Assembly: GCA_944474755.1 (NCBI GenBank)
Contig: OX104114.1
Location: forward strand, 31,148,962 to 31,212,961
Direction: 5' to 3'
Source: Limnoperna fortunei
Lineage: Eukaryota; Mollusca; Bivalvia; Mytilida; Modiolidae
Length of the DNA: 64,000 bases
Of this stretch, positions 1 through 62,249 are shown piece by piece. The notes under the pieces were generated by a model. The model ran no database searches, was not told where the DNA came from, and worked only from the letters and a program-made list of their open reading frames with translations. The translations under genes were made by a program, and so were the position numbers. Numbering within the stretch: the first letter of the stretch is position 1; the number at the start of each line of letters is the position of its first letter.

Positions 1-2566
1 ACGTGCTCATTTTTTCAGATTGGCCATGTTAGCTCTTTTCAGATAATTTTAAATGGAAATTATTGTTTTGACAAAAACTGAATTCAATAAGTCAGGGGCA
101 AAAGTTTGGAAGGGCGAAACTAGAGATGGTTATCAAAGGTGAAGCAATTAACTACCGTAATCATTCGGCCATTGAAACCTATTAATTTTGGATAGAGCCA
201 TTTGTTGCATTATTGTTTAATTTTCCCTTACTGCTCTTTTAATCATAAATCTTATTTTAATTAACACATACAGCACACACTTGTTTAACTAATAAAAGAT
301 AATTTCCAGCTATGCTTAATTTTTCCACGGAAAACTACAGCATTTTTTAAACTTTAAGAACTACGAAGGGATTATTTATTCTGCTTTGTTTGAAATTTGA
401 GCATCAAAATACAATGTAACACAACTATAATTAGAATAGAAATACTGCGATTCAAAATCAATTTTGTATCAACGAAACTATGTTCCCAATACTTTCATCC
501 ATTTAGTTAAGGAATGTAAATTATAATAAGAGCGTAGGAGAGCACAGTTCGTACCTGCATGTATGTCAACTGTTTTCAATTAAATGTGTGTAAAACTCTA
601 TTTTGGTATTATTTCTAGTGAAAATGTAAGTGCGATTTGACGAGTAAGATTCATCGATTCTTGAACTTACTGATTTCTGTAGAACTTTGTATAACAGCAA
701 TGATGGATACATTTCCTCAACCCAGGTTTAACTTTGATATGAGTCATATCAGTGGAGAGTGAAGTATTAAACGATTTACATTTTGAAAAAAAACGACCTT
801 GCATTTTCAAGATCCAAATCTAATTTACACTATGTCTATAGTAGCTAGTGTCTTAGTAAATTTGTAGCCTGTTTCATGAAGCAATTAAAATATATGTCAA
901 TTTAAGAAAAGACATTGAACCTGCTCTATAACATTAGGTCATGGTAAGCAAGAAGCATGCACCCCTTTCAACTTACGAGTTGTTTGTTGTGAAGTTACTC
1001 CCTCTGAAATTTAAAATACAACTGATGTAAAAAACTGATACAAAACCTGCACAGTTTACGCCTGTTGCTAATGAACTTGTAAAGTACCGTTTGTACATTC
1101 TGCATTATTTCGAAGAAGTAACCAGTTGAAGGATAGAGCCCAAATACTAAAAGCAATTTTAGTCTTAAAAAGAAACTATGTATATTTGCAAGAAGTATAT
1201 TCCGAACCCTAGTTGTAACAGAATTTAATATAACAGATGCCCTTTATAAGTTGTAGTATATAATGAAAATAACAATACGAGAATACACAAAAATGCCTTC
1301 TTTTGTATTTCACACCAATAAAATACACAGTAAATTCATTGTCCAACCGGTTTCATCTCTTATGACAATATTCATGGCTAACGTTTGTAACGTTTGGTAG
1401 TGGATATTGTAAAGACGTTGATAATGGTGACATCGTAAAAATACTTGTCGACAACGTTTGTAAAAGAACGTAATTAGTCATGATACAAAGCGTTTAAAAC
1501 TGGCTTTTATTTCCTAATTAAGTGTTTCGCTTTGTTTTCTCTCTGATGGTCAGTTGTGTTTTCCGAGCATTGATATAGTGGGAATATATAAAAGTTTGGT
1601 AAATTAGCACCAGCACATTCATCTATATGCGCTCTGAAAGTAATTTCTCTGGATGAAAGATCCCGTATCTGTTGGCGGTGACAGATTATGACATATATTT
1701 AATTCTATGCTGAGCATGTAAAATTACTTTTTTATCGTAAACTGTTGTCCGTTTTTAAAAGTCAATGTTGAACCTTCGATAAAGTATTTGCTTACTCCAC
1801 AGTAAGCGCGTCTACATTTCTTAATTAAAGGTTGGTTGTTCGGTTTCTGAATGGAGTATTGAACTGATAAGGATTTTTTTCAAAAACTTCGGCTGTCTTT
1901 TACTTTTAATGATTTTATATAGATTTTTTCAGTTTAAGGTCTCTTTTCAGAATATGCGTGTTTTGGTATAAAAAGTTCCCTATTTTAAGCATTAAATGTC
2001 GAAACGTATGCTATGACCATTTTCTCTTGTCTTCGAACGCTTTTTGAATTCCAAAGCAAAACAGATACCGATGGAAGAATTGATCACTGTAAAAAACATA
2101 ATGGAAAAGATGGTACTAATTAAAAAACTGTTCTCTTCCAATGGTTGCACACAATAAAACATGTTAAAAGTATTAATACTAATTGAGGACGTAGATACGT
2201 ACAAAAAGTTGCAAGCTATTTTTAGAAGACTAAACAACTAATTTTTAACAGTTATCAAACACAAAATACCCGTTTTAAAAGGATAGAACTTCTGATTACG
2301 GGTTTAATATAAGCGTCTTTCAATAACCTTTAAATGCATTGAACAGTGAAGTAGTAAGTTTTCACACCAAGGAATCTTTTGAGCTTATGTTTTAGAAGAA
2401 TTTTAAACAATTAAAAACCACTGGGACTGGGCATTTGTGAGAATAAGATAACAAAAGATTTGTTATGCAATTATGATCAATCAATTAAAATGTCAATTCT
2501 TTGTATTATAGTGCAGAAATACAAGCTACTTTGATTTAGGAACCTAAATATACATGATAAACATAC
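1..2566. other. AT-rich stretch, no gene recognised
   Basis: This lies downstream of the last linker exon found in the minus-strand gene, so it is intron or the 3' part of that gene. I see no convincing exon. A 15 nt segment at 552-566 has splice-like edges but is too short to trust. No repeat stands out. Confidence 0.5.
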
Positions 2567-49879
<47,313 letters not shown>

Positions 49880-50057
49880 TTGATTTATCTGTGCTATATT
49901 AACAAGTGTTCTGTTATCGAAACGTCTCAATCCAATTGTGAACTAGTTCTTGTTGCATACGTTGCAATCTAAACTACGCGTGATCATTTTATTAACATGT
50001 GGGCCATGTTATCTTTAGAGCTCAAGGAAATGGTGAACTGTCGGTTGAAATAGATTT

Positions 50058-50080
50058 GCAAGGTCATTTACTGACCTTGC
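50058..50080. promoter_or_regulatory. Candidate nuclear-receptor-type inverted repeat
   Basis: GCAAGGTCA-TTTAC-TGACCTTGC is a perfect 9 bp inverted repeat with 5 bp spacing, about 180 bp upstream of the signal-peptide ATG. Extended AGGTCA half-sites of this form bind nuclear receptors. GACCTTG words are common in nearby repeats, so chance or repeat origin is possible. Confidence 0.3.
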
Positions 50081-50127
50081 ATATTATAAATCGTACGATA
50101 GTCCAATAACTAAAGTCTCTCCCCTGT

Positions 50128-50294
50128 CCAAGGAAAAGACCCTATTGTATAATTTCTGATTATTTAGATCTTTTCAATTTCCAAAGAAAAGACCCTATTG
50201 TATTTCTTCTGATTAAGGTCTTTCCCATTTCCAAGAAAAATGCCTTATTAGGTCTTTCCACCTTTCTGTGGAAAGACGTATAGTTATTGTTCTG

Positions 50295-50300
<6 letters not shown>
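50128..50300. repeat. Short tandem units of about 50-65 bp
   Basis: TTTCCAAGGAAAAGACCCTATTG-like units with TTCTGATTA and AGGTCTTTCC recur three to four times and lead into the first ATT array. Confidence 0.65.
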
Positions 50301-50353
<53 letters not shown>

Positions 50354-50369
50354 TACTATTATTATTATT
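50294..50369. repeat. (ATT)n microsatellite
   Basis: About 25 ATT units with one ACT interruption. Poly-Ile frames are artefacts. Confidence 0.95.
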
Positions 50370-50374
50370 CTTTT

Positions 50375-50800
50375 CTCTTTTCTTCCGCCAACTTATTTCG
50401 GTGTCTGGTTTTTTTCACCTCGCGACATGTCGCTTGGATATTTTATATCTGATATCGGTTACCCATTGCGCTTTCACAGTTCACCCTGACTGATCGCACA
50501 CTTTTCCTTTTAGGAGTTATCTCCCCTTTTACTAAAAAGCTTGTTCATGCTACCCTCCTAAACCGAAAAAGATAGCAATACCAAACCTTTACCAAAATGT
50601 GTCCTATATCCTTGCGCAACTTTGGGACAGATTGATTGAAGGGTTCTGACGATATCTTATAGGAGTTATCTCCCTTTAAATAAAAGTAGTAAGTGATATT
50701 CAAACATATCTCAACAACTAAAAGAGATAGAGGCCTGGGGTCTTCACCATAGATCATCCTGACCTTTGACCTTGAAAATGGACAAAAGGTCAAGGTCACG
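50375..50800 (+). repeat. Dispersed repeat, reference copy
   Basis: Contains TTCGGTGTCTGG, GCGACATGTCGC, ATCGGTTACCCATTGCG, CAGTTCACCCTGACTGATCGCA, then two GGAGTTATCTCCC boxes and a GACCTTTGACCTTG end. Minus-strand copies are at 33.0, 34.0 and 54.3 kb. Probably a non-autonomous mobile element of unknown class. Confidence 0.6.
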
Positions 50801-50940
50801 TTCTAAATTTTGACATTTGCTTGTTTGCGCTACTCCTCAGAAACGGTAAAAGATAGATAAACACTTATTGAGAGTAAAATGTTCGTCTTATTAAGACGCA
50901 ACTTTGTCACTTTCGGAGCGAAGTAATTTGACTTCATCTT

Positions 50941-52095
50941 ATAGGAGTTATCTCTCATTATATATGTAACTTATTGGTTTTTTACATGTTACTCATTAAC
51001 TATTAATGATAAAGGGAAACGAAAGAGTGCAAAATGTTGGTCTCTTAAAAGGAGCAACTTTCTTACATTATAGAGAAAGGATTTGACTTCATTTTATAGG
51101 AGTTATCTCCCATTATATATTTAACTGATTGGTTTTTCACATGGTACTCATAAACTATTAATGATAGAGGGAAAGTAAAGAGTGCAAAATGTTGATCTCT
51201 TAAAGGAGCAACTTTGTTACATTTACAGGAAAAGAATTTAACTTCATTTTATAGGAGTTATCTCCAATTATATATGTAACTTATTGGTTTGTTACATGTT
51301 ACTTATTAACTATAAAGATAAAGGGAAACGAAAGAGTGCAAAATGCTGGTCTCTTAAAGGAGCAACTTTGTTACATTTAAAGGGAAAGGATTTGACGTCA
51401 TTTTACAGGAGTTATCTCCCATTATATATGTAACTGATTGGTTTTCATATGGTACTCATTAATTATTAATGACAGAGGAAAACTAAAAAGTGCAAAATGT
51501 TGATCTCTTAAAGTAGCAACTATGTTACACTTACAGGGAAAGGATTTGACTTCATTTTATAGGAGTTATCTCCCATTAAATATGTAACTGATTGCTTTTT
51601 CACATGGTACTCATTAACTATTAATGATAGAGGGAAACTAAAGAGTGCAAAATGTTGATCTCTTAAGGGAGCAACTTTGTTACATTTACAGGGAAAGGAT
51701 TTGATTTCATTTTATATGAGTTATCTCCCATTATATATGTAATTTATTGGTTTTTCACATGTAACTCATTAACTATTAATAATACAAGGAAACGAAAGTG
51801 TGCAAAATGTTGATCTCTTAAAGGAGCAACTTTGTCACATTTACCGGATAAGGATTTGAAGTCATCTTATAGGAGCTATCTCCTATTATATATGTAACTT
51901 ATTGATTTTTCACTTGTAACTCATTAACTATGAATGATAGACGGAAACCAAAGAGTGCAAAATGTTGATCTTTTAAAGGAGCAACCTTGTCACATTTAGA
52001 GAAAAAGGATTTGAAGTTATCTTATAGGAGTTATCTCCCATTATATATGTAACTTATTAGTTTTTTACATGTAACTTATTAACTATGATTGATAG
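50941..52095. repeat. 155 bp tandem satellite, about 7.5 units
   Basis: The box ATAGGAGTTATCTCCCATTA recurs at 50,941, 51,096, 51,251, 51,405, 51,559, 51,714, 51,869 and 52,024, a period of 154 to 155 bp. Each unit also has TGTAACTTATTGGTTTT, GAGTGCAAAATGTTGATCTC and GGAGCAACTTTGTTACATT. Units differ by scattered substitutions. Confidence 0.9.
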
Positions 52096-52468
52096 AGGCA
52101 TGGCGTCTTCACCATAGACCCTCATGCTCTTTGACCTTGAAAACTGCCTGGGTCAAGGTCGCATAATAGTTTTTGACCATTGCTATTTGCAAAGATATTG
52201 AAATGATTTTCTTCATAACATGTTCTATAAATAAATTACGAGTAAATTAAGACATGCCGTGAAAAGTTGTATCACAATTTTATAAGAGTTATCTTTCTTA
52301 GAATGCCAATCTGTAGCAAATAATACTAAGTAATTTCGTTTTTAAATATTTATAGCAAAGTTATAATAATGCGGAAAAAGTTGATTATTTTGAATGTCAT
52401 CATGTAATACAAATTTAAAATTTATATGGAAAGACCCTCAAATGTTCAACAGAATTGTATTTCTTTTG

Positions 52469-54059
<1,591 letters not shown>

Positions 54060-57000
54060 GTAGCGATAACAAGCTAATGTCAAAAATCTAGAATATGACC
54101 TTGATCTTTGTCATTGTGTCCATTTTCAAAGCCAAATGTCATGAAGGTTTATGGTGTAGTCCCCGGGTCTGTATCTCTTCTGGTTCTTGATATTTATTGC
54201 ATGTAACTGATAAATTTTCAGTAATGGGAGATAAACCGCATACGGTGTTGTCCGATCCATTCAATATAGATATCAAAAAGTTCGGCTAGGATAAATAGCA
54301 CTTGTTTGTAAACGTGTTATGTTTATATCTGTTATGGTTAATGAGTAGCGGCAAAAAGTTTTTCAGTAAAATGGGGAAAAAACGCCATAAAGGAAAAGGG
54401 TGCAGTCAGTCAGGGTGAACTGTGAAAGTGCAATAGGTAACTGATATTAAGTACAAAATATGAAGGCGAAATGTTGCAAAGTTGAAATAAAATAGACACA
54501 AAAAAATTTGACAGAAGAAAGGAGAAGATCAATAAGAACAACTGTTCAATGACATTTGAACGTCTTTCTACATTAATTGAAATTTTAGATTACGGTATGA
54601 AATTAAAAATAATAAGAACTTGACGAGACATTTATAAATGTAATCGTTATTCCATGTCGAACATCTTACAAAGTAAAGTTATTTAAATATCTTTAAGGTT
54701 AACTAAAATGTAGAAAGTTAGGACACGACATTTTTTATCCTGAGGGAACTCAAACATTATATAAAATGTTGATGAAATTTCTGACGACATGTCTCTTTTG
54801 CTCGTAATTATTAAAAGAATATTTTTGGAAAAAATCATTTCAACATGTATATTACCTTGACCCGGTGCACATTTTCAAGGTCACCTGTCATTAGACTACC
54901 TTCTATAGCCCCATGAATCTACTGTAAATAGTTAAAGAGTTGTGTACAATGTATGTAAAACCAATAAGTACCTGATTTACTTGGAGATACTGTAAATCAA
55001 ACAATCTTAAGTCAAATCCTTTCCCTCTAAATGTAACAAAGTTACGCCTTCATATTGGCGAAATTTTCCTTGGTATAAATAAATATTTATCCCATAAGGT
55101 TTAAAAAATAAAAAATAATAAGCAATTTTTAACATTTACAACGTTACCTTGATCTTTGACCTTGTGCCCATTTCAAGTTAAAAAGGCCAGAAGGGTGAGG
55201 ACCCCATGCTTCTACTATCGATAGGTAATAAGTTATATGAACAACTAATAATCAAGGGTCTTAATGGGAGATAACTCCTATAAATCTAGAATGGGGCATT
55301 AACCTTTTACCTTATATCTATTTTCAGGTCAAATGTCATGAGGGTTTATGGTCAAGTCCATCTGCATTTTCATCTCGTTAATTAATCCTTAAGTTAAAAA
55401 GAACTAAAATGCATTGGAAACAGCTTTGCCACAATTTCCCTCAAATAATGCTATAAAAGAGAATCGTGGTAAAGTAATAAAATCGATATATATATGTTTT
55501 GATAAGAAAACTGTAAAATGTACAGTGCAAATAAAATGCAAGTTCTGTAAATGACACATAACGTCTCTGTTATACTCTACAATACTGCAGAAGCATGGCC
55601 TTCTCTCGGCTGGTATTTTAAATGCTGAGGAGCCAGGAGAAGAAGGTGCTTAAAAAGTTAGCATTACAATATTTCCAAGATGTATGTAGTGCATAATGGA
55701 AGAAAATTTTTTTGAATGTGTAATTTCTCAATACTAGTCACATGGAAATAAAAGTTATATCGTAACACCACAATGAGAATACAGTTCAAAATTTGCGACC
55801 GTTAATAGCTTTTATTCTTTTATTTTTTGGAAGTACTGAGGTATCTCACGTCAAGTAAATACACACTTTAGGCGTTAATGTTAAAGTCGTCTGTTATTTG
55901 CAGAAGTGTCAGGATTTATTACATGATTACGTTTTACGTACACTGTGCAGTGTATATGATTAAGGTGGAACATCAAATCGTTTCGCATCAATGGACTAAT
56001 GTTATGAAAGATTGCCTGTCACTAATATCCTTGAAAAGTTGAGTATGTGTGTAGAAAACGGTATCACTGCACTACTTAATAACATGTAGAAAATAAAGTA
56101 TCTAAAACGTGCAATAATACTGAAACACATGGCTTAAACAAACACAATCAAACTGCTTAATTAAAATAATTTTTTTTAAAAGTATCCTTCACATTAACAG
56201 TGATTCCTGTATACAGTACACACAAACGTATTAGAAACATAATAGCCAGCTTTGAGGGAATCATCCAACTACATGTACCTATCAGACCTGAACAGAAACA
56301 TTTCTTGAAGGGTACTGTGTATCTGTATACCAAATCTATGTAAATTTATAACTTTTAAACTGTACATGTAAAACATAAAGTAGTTATATAAATTGCGGGC
56401 TTAGCTGTTTTGTAGCTGTATTTAGGTCATAAGTTACCATTATGCGGAGGATCATATGATTATTATTTAGAAGTATATGTTCCCAAGACTGAAATGTATA
56501 CACCTAAAAATCAATAAATGTATTTCTAAAACGAGTTGTATACAAATAATATTTTTTAAAGGGAAACATTATCTTTTAAGCTAACAGATATTTCTCTTTT
56601 ATAATCGTAATGATAAAATTCTAAAATGTCTTCATCTTCAATTTAAAAAAATGATCTTTTATACAAATACATTTTAATAAATACTTTATAAAACACTTCA
56701 AAAGAATAAACACAGAATACTAATGTTCTTTAACTTAAACACATTCTTGTCATCAAGGCGATTTTCATTTGAATATTTATTTAAATAATGAAATAAAATA
56801 GTTTGAATGCTAATGCCAATTTAATAAAAGGAAAGGCAGTCTCGCTAATGTATTGTTAGTATCATAAAAACAAAACAGTATAAGGTTGTACAGTTGCCTA
56901 TAATTTTTAACATTATTTCCAGTTTACATATAAGAAATATTTTTCTCTAATAAATAAGTAAAAAATATGAATATACGATTTTGGAAATTGCTTACTTATC

Positions 57001-57381
57001 AAGCATGGTATATGTGTAGACCACACTCCATAAATGGCCCTTAAGGATAGCAAAAATGACAAAAAATAATATTTTTTATTGTTTAAAATAAATATTATGT
57101 AAACGTATAATAAAAAACAGGACAATCTCCTCAAGGTGGACCGTAGCATCATTGATGAGAGAAATGTTGAACGAACAGTGTGTAAAAATTGTTTTGTTTT
57201 ATTTGCCTTTTTTAATGTCCACCAGAATTATTTAAAAGAATCTTAATTGTGTGATGCATATTTTGTTTTTACAAAATTACTATAAAGTTGTAGTTTATTC
57301 GTAACAACGTCATAAACTAAAAAATAAAGTTCTAAATTTTGCCATTAGTATTATCAAAAATACATTACTGTATCTCTAGTC

Positions 57382-57419
57382 GAGGCCTCGGTGGCTGAGG
57401 TAGTCGTCTACTATTGGTC
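57382..57419 (+). mobile_element. SINE head fragment
   Basis: GAGGCCTCGGTGGCTGAGGTAGTCG matches the head of the 24.4 kb SINE. The rest is missing. Confidence 0.55.
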
Positions 57420-59029
57420 TTTCATCACTACTATTCAACTGAAGCTTTCCAGAATGTGTTAGTGTGTTGTTCCACACTTTAGTGGACAAAGCTCAGTTTA
57501 CAATTAGTAAAACGTCATAAAACATTTATTCTTTATAAAATAACTTTTTGTATGAGAATGTATGATACAGCTAAACTAGACATTATGAAAGTTCAGACAG
57601 ATGAGGAATAAAACAGTAATCCAATTAAGTTTTTGAACGAATTTGAACCACTTTTCAAACAGTCAGTTTGAACATGTTAAAGTATAGATCCTTTTTTTGG
57701 TTTTAAAGATACTTTTGTTACAATTACCAAAAGCCAAGATGCCATGTTTGTACTTTAAAACGTTTGTATTTGGATTGTCTGTCATGGGGTAATTTATTTT
57801 TCACTACGAAATTGAGTTCGTGCTGATTTGTAAAGTGTGTATTTCAAAGCTTAATTTTGTGATTCATGATATACACGCCTGTAAACTTGATGCATAATAA
57901 CTAATATGAAAAGACCCAAAATCTAATTGATTAATTTAGTACGTTCATATCAGCTGGTTATAAGTAACAAAAGAACAAATCTATAAAACAGAGTATATGC
58001 AATTTAACAAAACAGTATCATCTTTTGTGTAAATATTGCTAATTTGTTGCTCCTTTGAAATATTTGTTCTAGTTAGAGCCAAAAAATAAAAGATAATAAT
58101 GGAGAAAAACGTCCTCAACAATAAATATAATATTTTTTGCATAACAACAGATGTCTGGGTTTAATAAACAATTTATCCATTTCCCATAGTTCTGCTGACA
58201 TTATTACAATGACTAATTGATTAATTTTAACACTTTTTCGTATTTGTTGACAAAACTGATATTGCGGATTGTACAAGAACGGAATTGTACTGTAAAAATA
58301 TTTTCCCAGATAGTTCAATGAATATAACCTAAATGATCCAGAATGAGAATGTCTTTTTTGACCAAATCGATTCTCAAATTATGCTCCTCTGCAATTCAAA
58401 TTGTGTCCATAATGCCATGATGACGAGTAAATTGTTAAAAGTAATTAATAATGTGTTATAGAAATATCAATTTAACATTTAGTAAAATCACTGTTTCTGA
58501 ATCATCGTTGTACCAGAAAATTGATGTTTGGTTGTTTGTTTAAATGTGTTCAACTTCACTTTTAGCAGTTTTCATCTATAGTTATATTGGATGAGGACGA
58601 TGAAGTAACTAGAAAAACCCTTGACATTTAGTCAGAAAATTGTCTATTTAAATTGCAGCTGAGCATTAACCGAACTAAGACTCAACTCTGCAAGCTCGGT
58701 GTTTCACAACATTTGCAGGTGTGATACTAGAACTACCCTTAATAGTCAGTGCAGGCTCTTGATGGCTTCTGCCATTAAGGCTTCAAAGATGTAGCGTAAT
58801 AAATAAAATTACAGGGATGTTTGAACTTGTTCGATTACGAAAAAGATCGACATTGGACGTAAACACACTTTTAAAGTTAACAGCTGTCATGGTTGATATA
58901 AGCCATATTGGTCTATTTAAATATTTCCTGTGGCATTAAGTATTAAATATTCTAATACGTTTCTGAGCTAACGTGTGAAATGGCGATAACTTGAATTTGT
59001 TTATCATAATAAAATTGCAATAATTTATT

Positions 59030-59205
59030 AGAAAGTAGCAAAGAAAACCGACCGAACAACAAAAGCCAAAAACCAAAGGGCAGTTACAAATCCGGATATA
59101 GACAAATACAACACAAAAATCAAAAACATAAAACACAGAAAGAGATTAACCCGAACCCAATAAAAAACCATGGGTGCAATCAGGTGCTCCGGACGAGTAA
59201 GCAGT
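59030..59205 (-). mobile_element. Penelope-like leader, inverted solo copy
   Basis: The reverse complement gives CTCGTCCGGAGCACC, ATGGTTTTTTATTGGG, TATCCGGATTTGTAACTGCCC and GTTGTTCGGTCGGTTTTCTT, the same leader as at 34.94 and 41.74 kb. No coding part follows. It is absent from the functional paralogous block, so it inserted after duplication or was lost there. Confidence 0.72.
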
Positions 59206-60417
59206 GCCTGCCTATAAATAATGCATTAGAGATACAAGTTTTAATATATGATACAGTATCTTGAACCATTACATGGTTTTTCTTTTGTGTGCTTGTATAA
59301 CAAAAAAGTATAAGAGCTCATGCAATAAATAGACAGATAAAAGTAGAGCGGCAGAAGGAGTCAAACTTCACTTACTAAATAAAGAAAAATTAGAAGAATG
59401 CCTTATGTTAACAATGTCCAGAATTTTTGCTGATGACAACTTCACAAATCCAAAGCAGAAACATACTAAAAGTATAGTATTAAACAGTAAAGAAATAGTT
59501 TTCTGAAGACTGTTAAACGAACAATTACGAATGGTATTACTGTTAAATATTGTAAAAGCAAAATTAACGAACATACATATTAGTATGGGTATGTTATAAC
59601 ATATCGATATTTCATGTAATCACAGCTATGAGCTTGCAGGTTCACTGCTCCCAATAATAGAAAGATGTTCAAATCTGGAATGCAAACTAAAAAATAAGAA
59701 ATTTAAACTCAAATTCTGTTAGACCAGACCAATGATAACGATATTTATCACTTAAGATATACCTATTAATATTTCAACATTTAATTATACATATCCTTTA
59801 AAACGTATGCTGATGGTGTCATAATGTACATTTAGAATTGCATGACAAAACATTTATTTCACCAAATAGTTGCTCCAAGATGATTTAATTGATAATAAAT
59901 CGGATGCAATGTTTCAGCTATTCCGCCTTTGGAAAGTCTTATTTGGCTTCCCACGGAATTTCGTTTTATCAATACTAACATCGAATATATGAATAATTCA
60001 GAGCTTTGTTCAATTTAACTTATGACATGGCTACTTTCTAAATTGAATGAGTATTGTCATACGGCAACGGGTGATCTGTTTTTATCACAATGACCAGTAA
60101 AAATGTACTTGCCTCATCATGAGCAGTACAAACATAGCCAAAACAGTTCAATGCAGCAATTTCATCTTAAATTAAATCAGAGCGTTAAAACTGCATATTA
60201 TAGTTCTTAAAGGTTGAAATATGTTCAATATTAGTCGGAAAAACAAAACATCTCTATAATACACTAACCTGGTAGGCAGTGAAGCTGAAATTTAACGCTG
60301 TTGTAAACTGCTGAAAAATTTTGACCTTCATAAAGTTTCAATATCTATATATGAATATAAATGTACTGGGAGCTTGTGGGCGAATCAATTTTTACATCAA
60401 GAGCTATACAGAATAAA

Positions 60418-60502
60418 AAGCAATTGGTTTTTAGTAGTGGCTTACTCACAGTGTATCTGAGAAATCACTGTTAGAAAGCCACTACCTAAAACCAATTGCC
60501 TT
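60418..60502. repeat. 85 bp hairpin element
   Basis: AAGCAATTGGTTTTTAGTAG-TGGCTT pairs with AAGCCACTACCTAAAACCAA-TTGCCTT, and the loop contains a further ACAGTG/CACTGT pair. The size resembles a microRNA precursor, but a small MITE is equally likely. Confidence 0.65.
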
Positions 60503-60509
60503 ATATTTT

Positions 60510-62249
60510 GTTTATTGGTAATTTATAACCAAGAATATATCTTTAATGGAATCCATGCAAAAGTTTAAAAAAATACAGAATCAATCTGTTATTCAACACA
60601 ATTTCTAAGGTACTATTTTGTCGAAGTGATCTGTTAAAAACGGTGTGCTGCGCTATTTAGCGTCAACGTCATTCTATCTGAATGTGTAGTAATGAATGGA
60701 CGTTTATTTCATTGATCATGTGTAAGTTACAAGGTAAGTCATTTTAAATCGCTCATTTAATATTTTTTGAATGAGAATCATTTTTTTTACTCTTAATTGT
60801 AATATGGGGTGTCAAATTTTTTGTTTTTAATATTTTGCTCTTTAACGAACTGCATTATTTCAAATTTATATTGCCAACTTTCTGACCGATTTTCCAATGA
60901 AGTGTCAGTTTCACTTTTTATTGTTTTCTATATGTTGTATTTAATATCATTATAATTTCTGGTAACTGTGTGGTGCTGGGTTATTTTTAATTTTCAGTAC
61001 TTTAAAGTAGCCAGGGGAGATATGATTTACACATTATGTTAGTAATTACAATGCGTATGTGATGAGTTGTAGGCTTCTTTGTAGGCCGAATTTTACTGCC
61101 ATAATGTTCTTATAATAGTTTTGTGATTTGTCGGATTAAGCCAAACATGGCGAGGTTATTCGAAAGTTCTTTTGGTGAATGAAGTGTAATGGAAGGTAGC
61201 TGCGAAAACGTAGCTGTGGAGGTCGAGAACGGAGGGCAGAGAATATTGCACATCATTTATAAAATCGTTAAAACAAAACCTTGGGCGTTGTAGGGGGTCC
61301 ATAATACAAGCGCACGTATTTAAATGGAAGTGCTATGAGGGCGAGAATGCAAATCTATATAGGACAATGTGTAATATTTGGTGTAATTTTTTTTATTTGT
61401 TCGTTTTCAATTGGGGCGGGCTGTTAGATCGTGTTTTATTGTTTTCTTGCTTTTTTATTTTTGAAGATTCTGTTACTTTTTTTCTTTAGCAACATAATAA
61501 AGTCTGATATCATTTGACTACAACACTATTTTTGCAAAAGATTTAAATCTTAATTTCGCGAACTCTTTTCTTCGTACAGTTATCCCAAGCGTTCTTTGTT
61601 TGTAGTCTAGTTATTTTCACAAATAAAACAGTCTGTCAAAAATATATCCTTTTAATTAAAATCCAAAACAGATGAGCGACATTGTGGTTAAATATTTTAA
61701 ATACATGGTTATACTAACAAACAAAGAAAAGGAAAAACAAACATACAATTACTCTTGGCATAGTGTTTGGCTGTGCTATATAACTATGTTCTGTGATTTA
61801 AAAAGCTCGTTCCCTATTGTGAACTCATTTTTCTTAATCAAGTTCTTATTTTGCGTGCAAATGCATACATTTTTGACGTTTCACTGACAAATAAAAGCGT
61901 TGACCGAAGCATGTTTCAATGAAACGGGGTAGCGCTTTATGATGAGAATGTGCTCTGTTTAACGCTTTCATACGTCTATGAAACTTCAAATGAATGCATT
62001 CATTTCTAATATGTACATTTTAGTTCATTCCAAAATGCTAGGGTCCTGATTTAAATCGTGCGCCTTTTAATTTTGTTGCTTTAAGTTACACCGCGTAGGT
62101 TTTTTACTGTGGACGGCGTCAAGGAAGCGCGTGGTCTTCATGGCTACCGGTTTCATTAAGAAATGCAGACTGATTGCGTCATTTGTAACGGTTTGAACTA
62201 ATAGAAATCCAGGATATCGATGAGAGACATAATGCAACTATGTAATTAC
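60510..62249. other. Intergenic or intron of the 62.3 kb gene
   Basis: No convincing exon on either strand. A 71-codon plus-strand ORF at 61.67-61.89 kb has no recognisable domain. Confidence 0.5.

Larger units (their letters stand above)
55535..60165 (-). pseudogene. Decayed partial paralogue of the modular gene
   Basis: Five exon relics are readable. 60,113-60,165 (module 1 exon 1) is intact with its GC donor. 59,402-59,449 has TAA at 59,408-59,410 and has lost acceptor and donor. 56,997-57,040 ends in two stops (TGA TAA) and has Tyr for a cysteine. 56,438-56,488 lost both cysteines (Trp, Arg). 55,535-55,649 lost two cysteines (Gly, Tyr), its donor, and the acceptor AG shifted by one base. 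No counterpart of the module 1 third exon or of the signal peptide was found. It is not translatable as a module protein, although the first exon could still be spliced. Confidence 0.82.
54060..60300. repeat. Paralogous copy of the gene's 5' region
   Basis: Matches 33,770-34,878 and then 43,728-49,560 without the 8.85 kb insertion found there. Carries decayed counterparts of module 1 and 2 exons. Its right limit is near 60.3 kb; the signal-peptide exon is not included. Confidence 0.82.

Noticed and set aside
552..566. Possible 15 nt linker exon on the minus strand
   Set aside because: Too short to separate from chance, and no duplicate or Thr-rich content supports it.
50268..50489. Poly-Ile ORF, and a similar one at 52,394-52,639
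   Set aside because: Both are translations of ATT microsatellites.
50941..52095. CRISPR-like array
   Set aside because: Units are contiguous 155 bp tandem repeats without unique spacers, in a eukaryotic genome.
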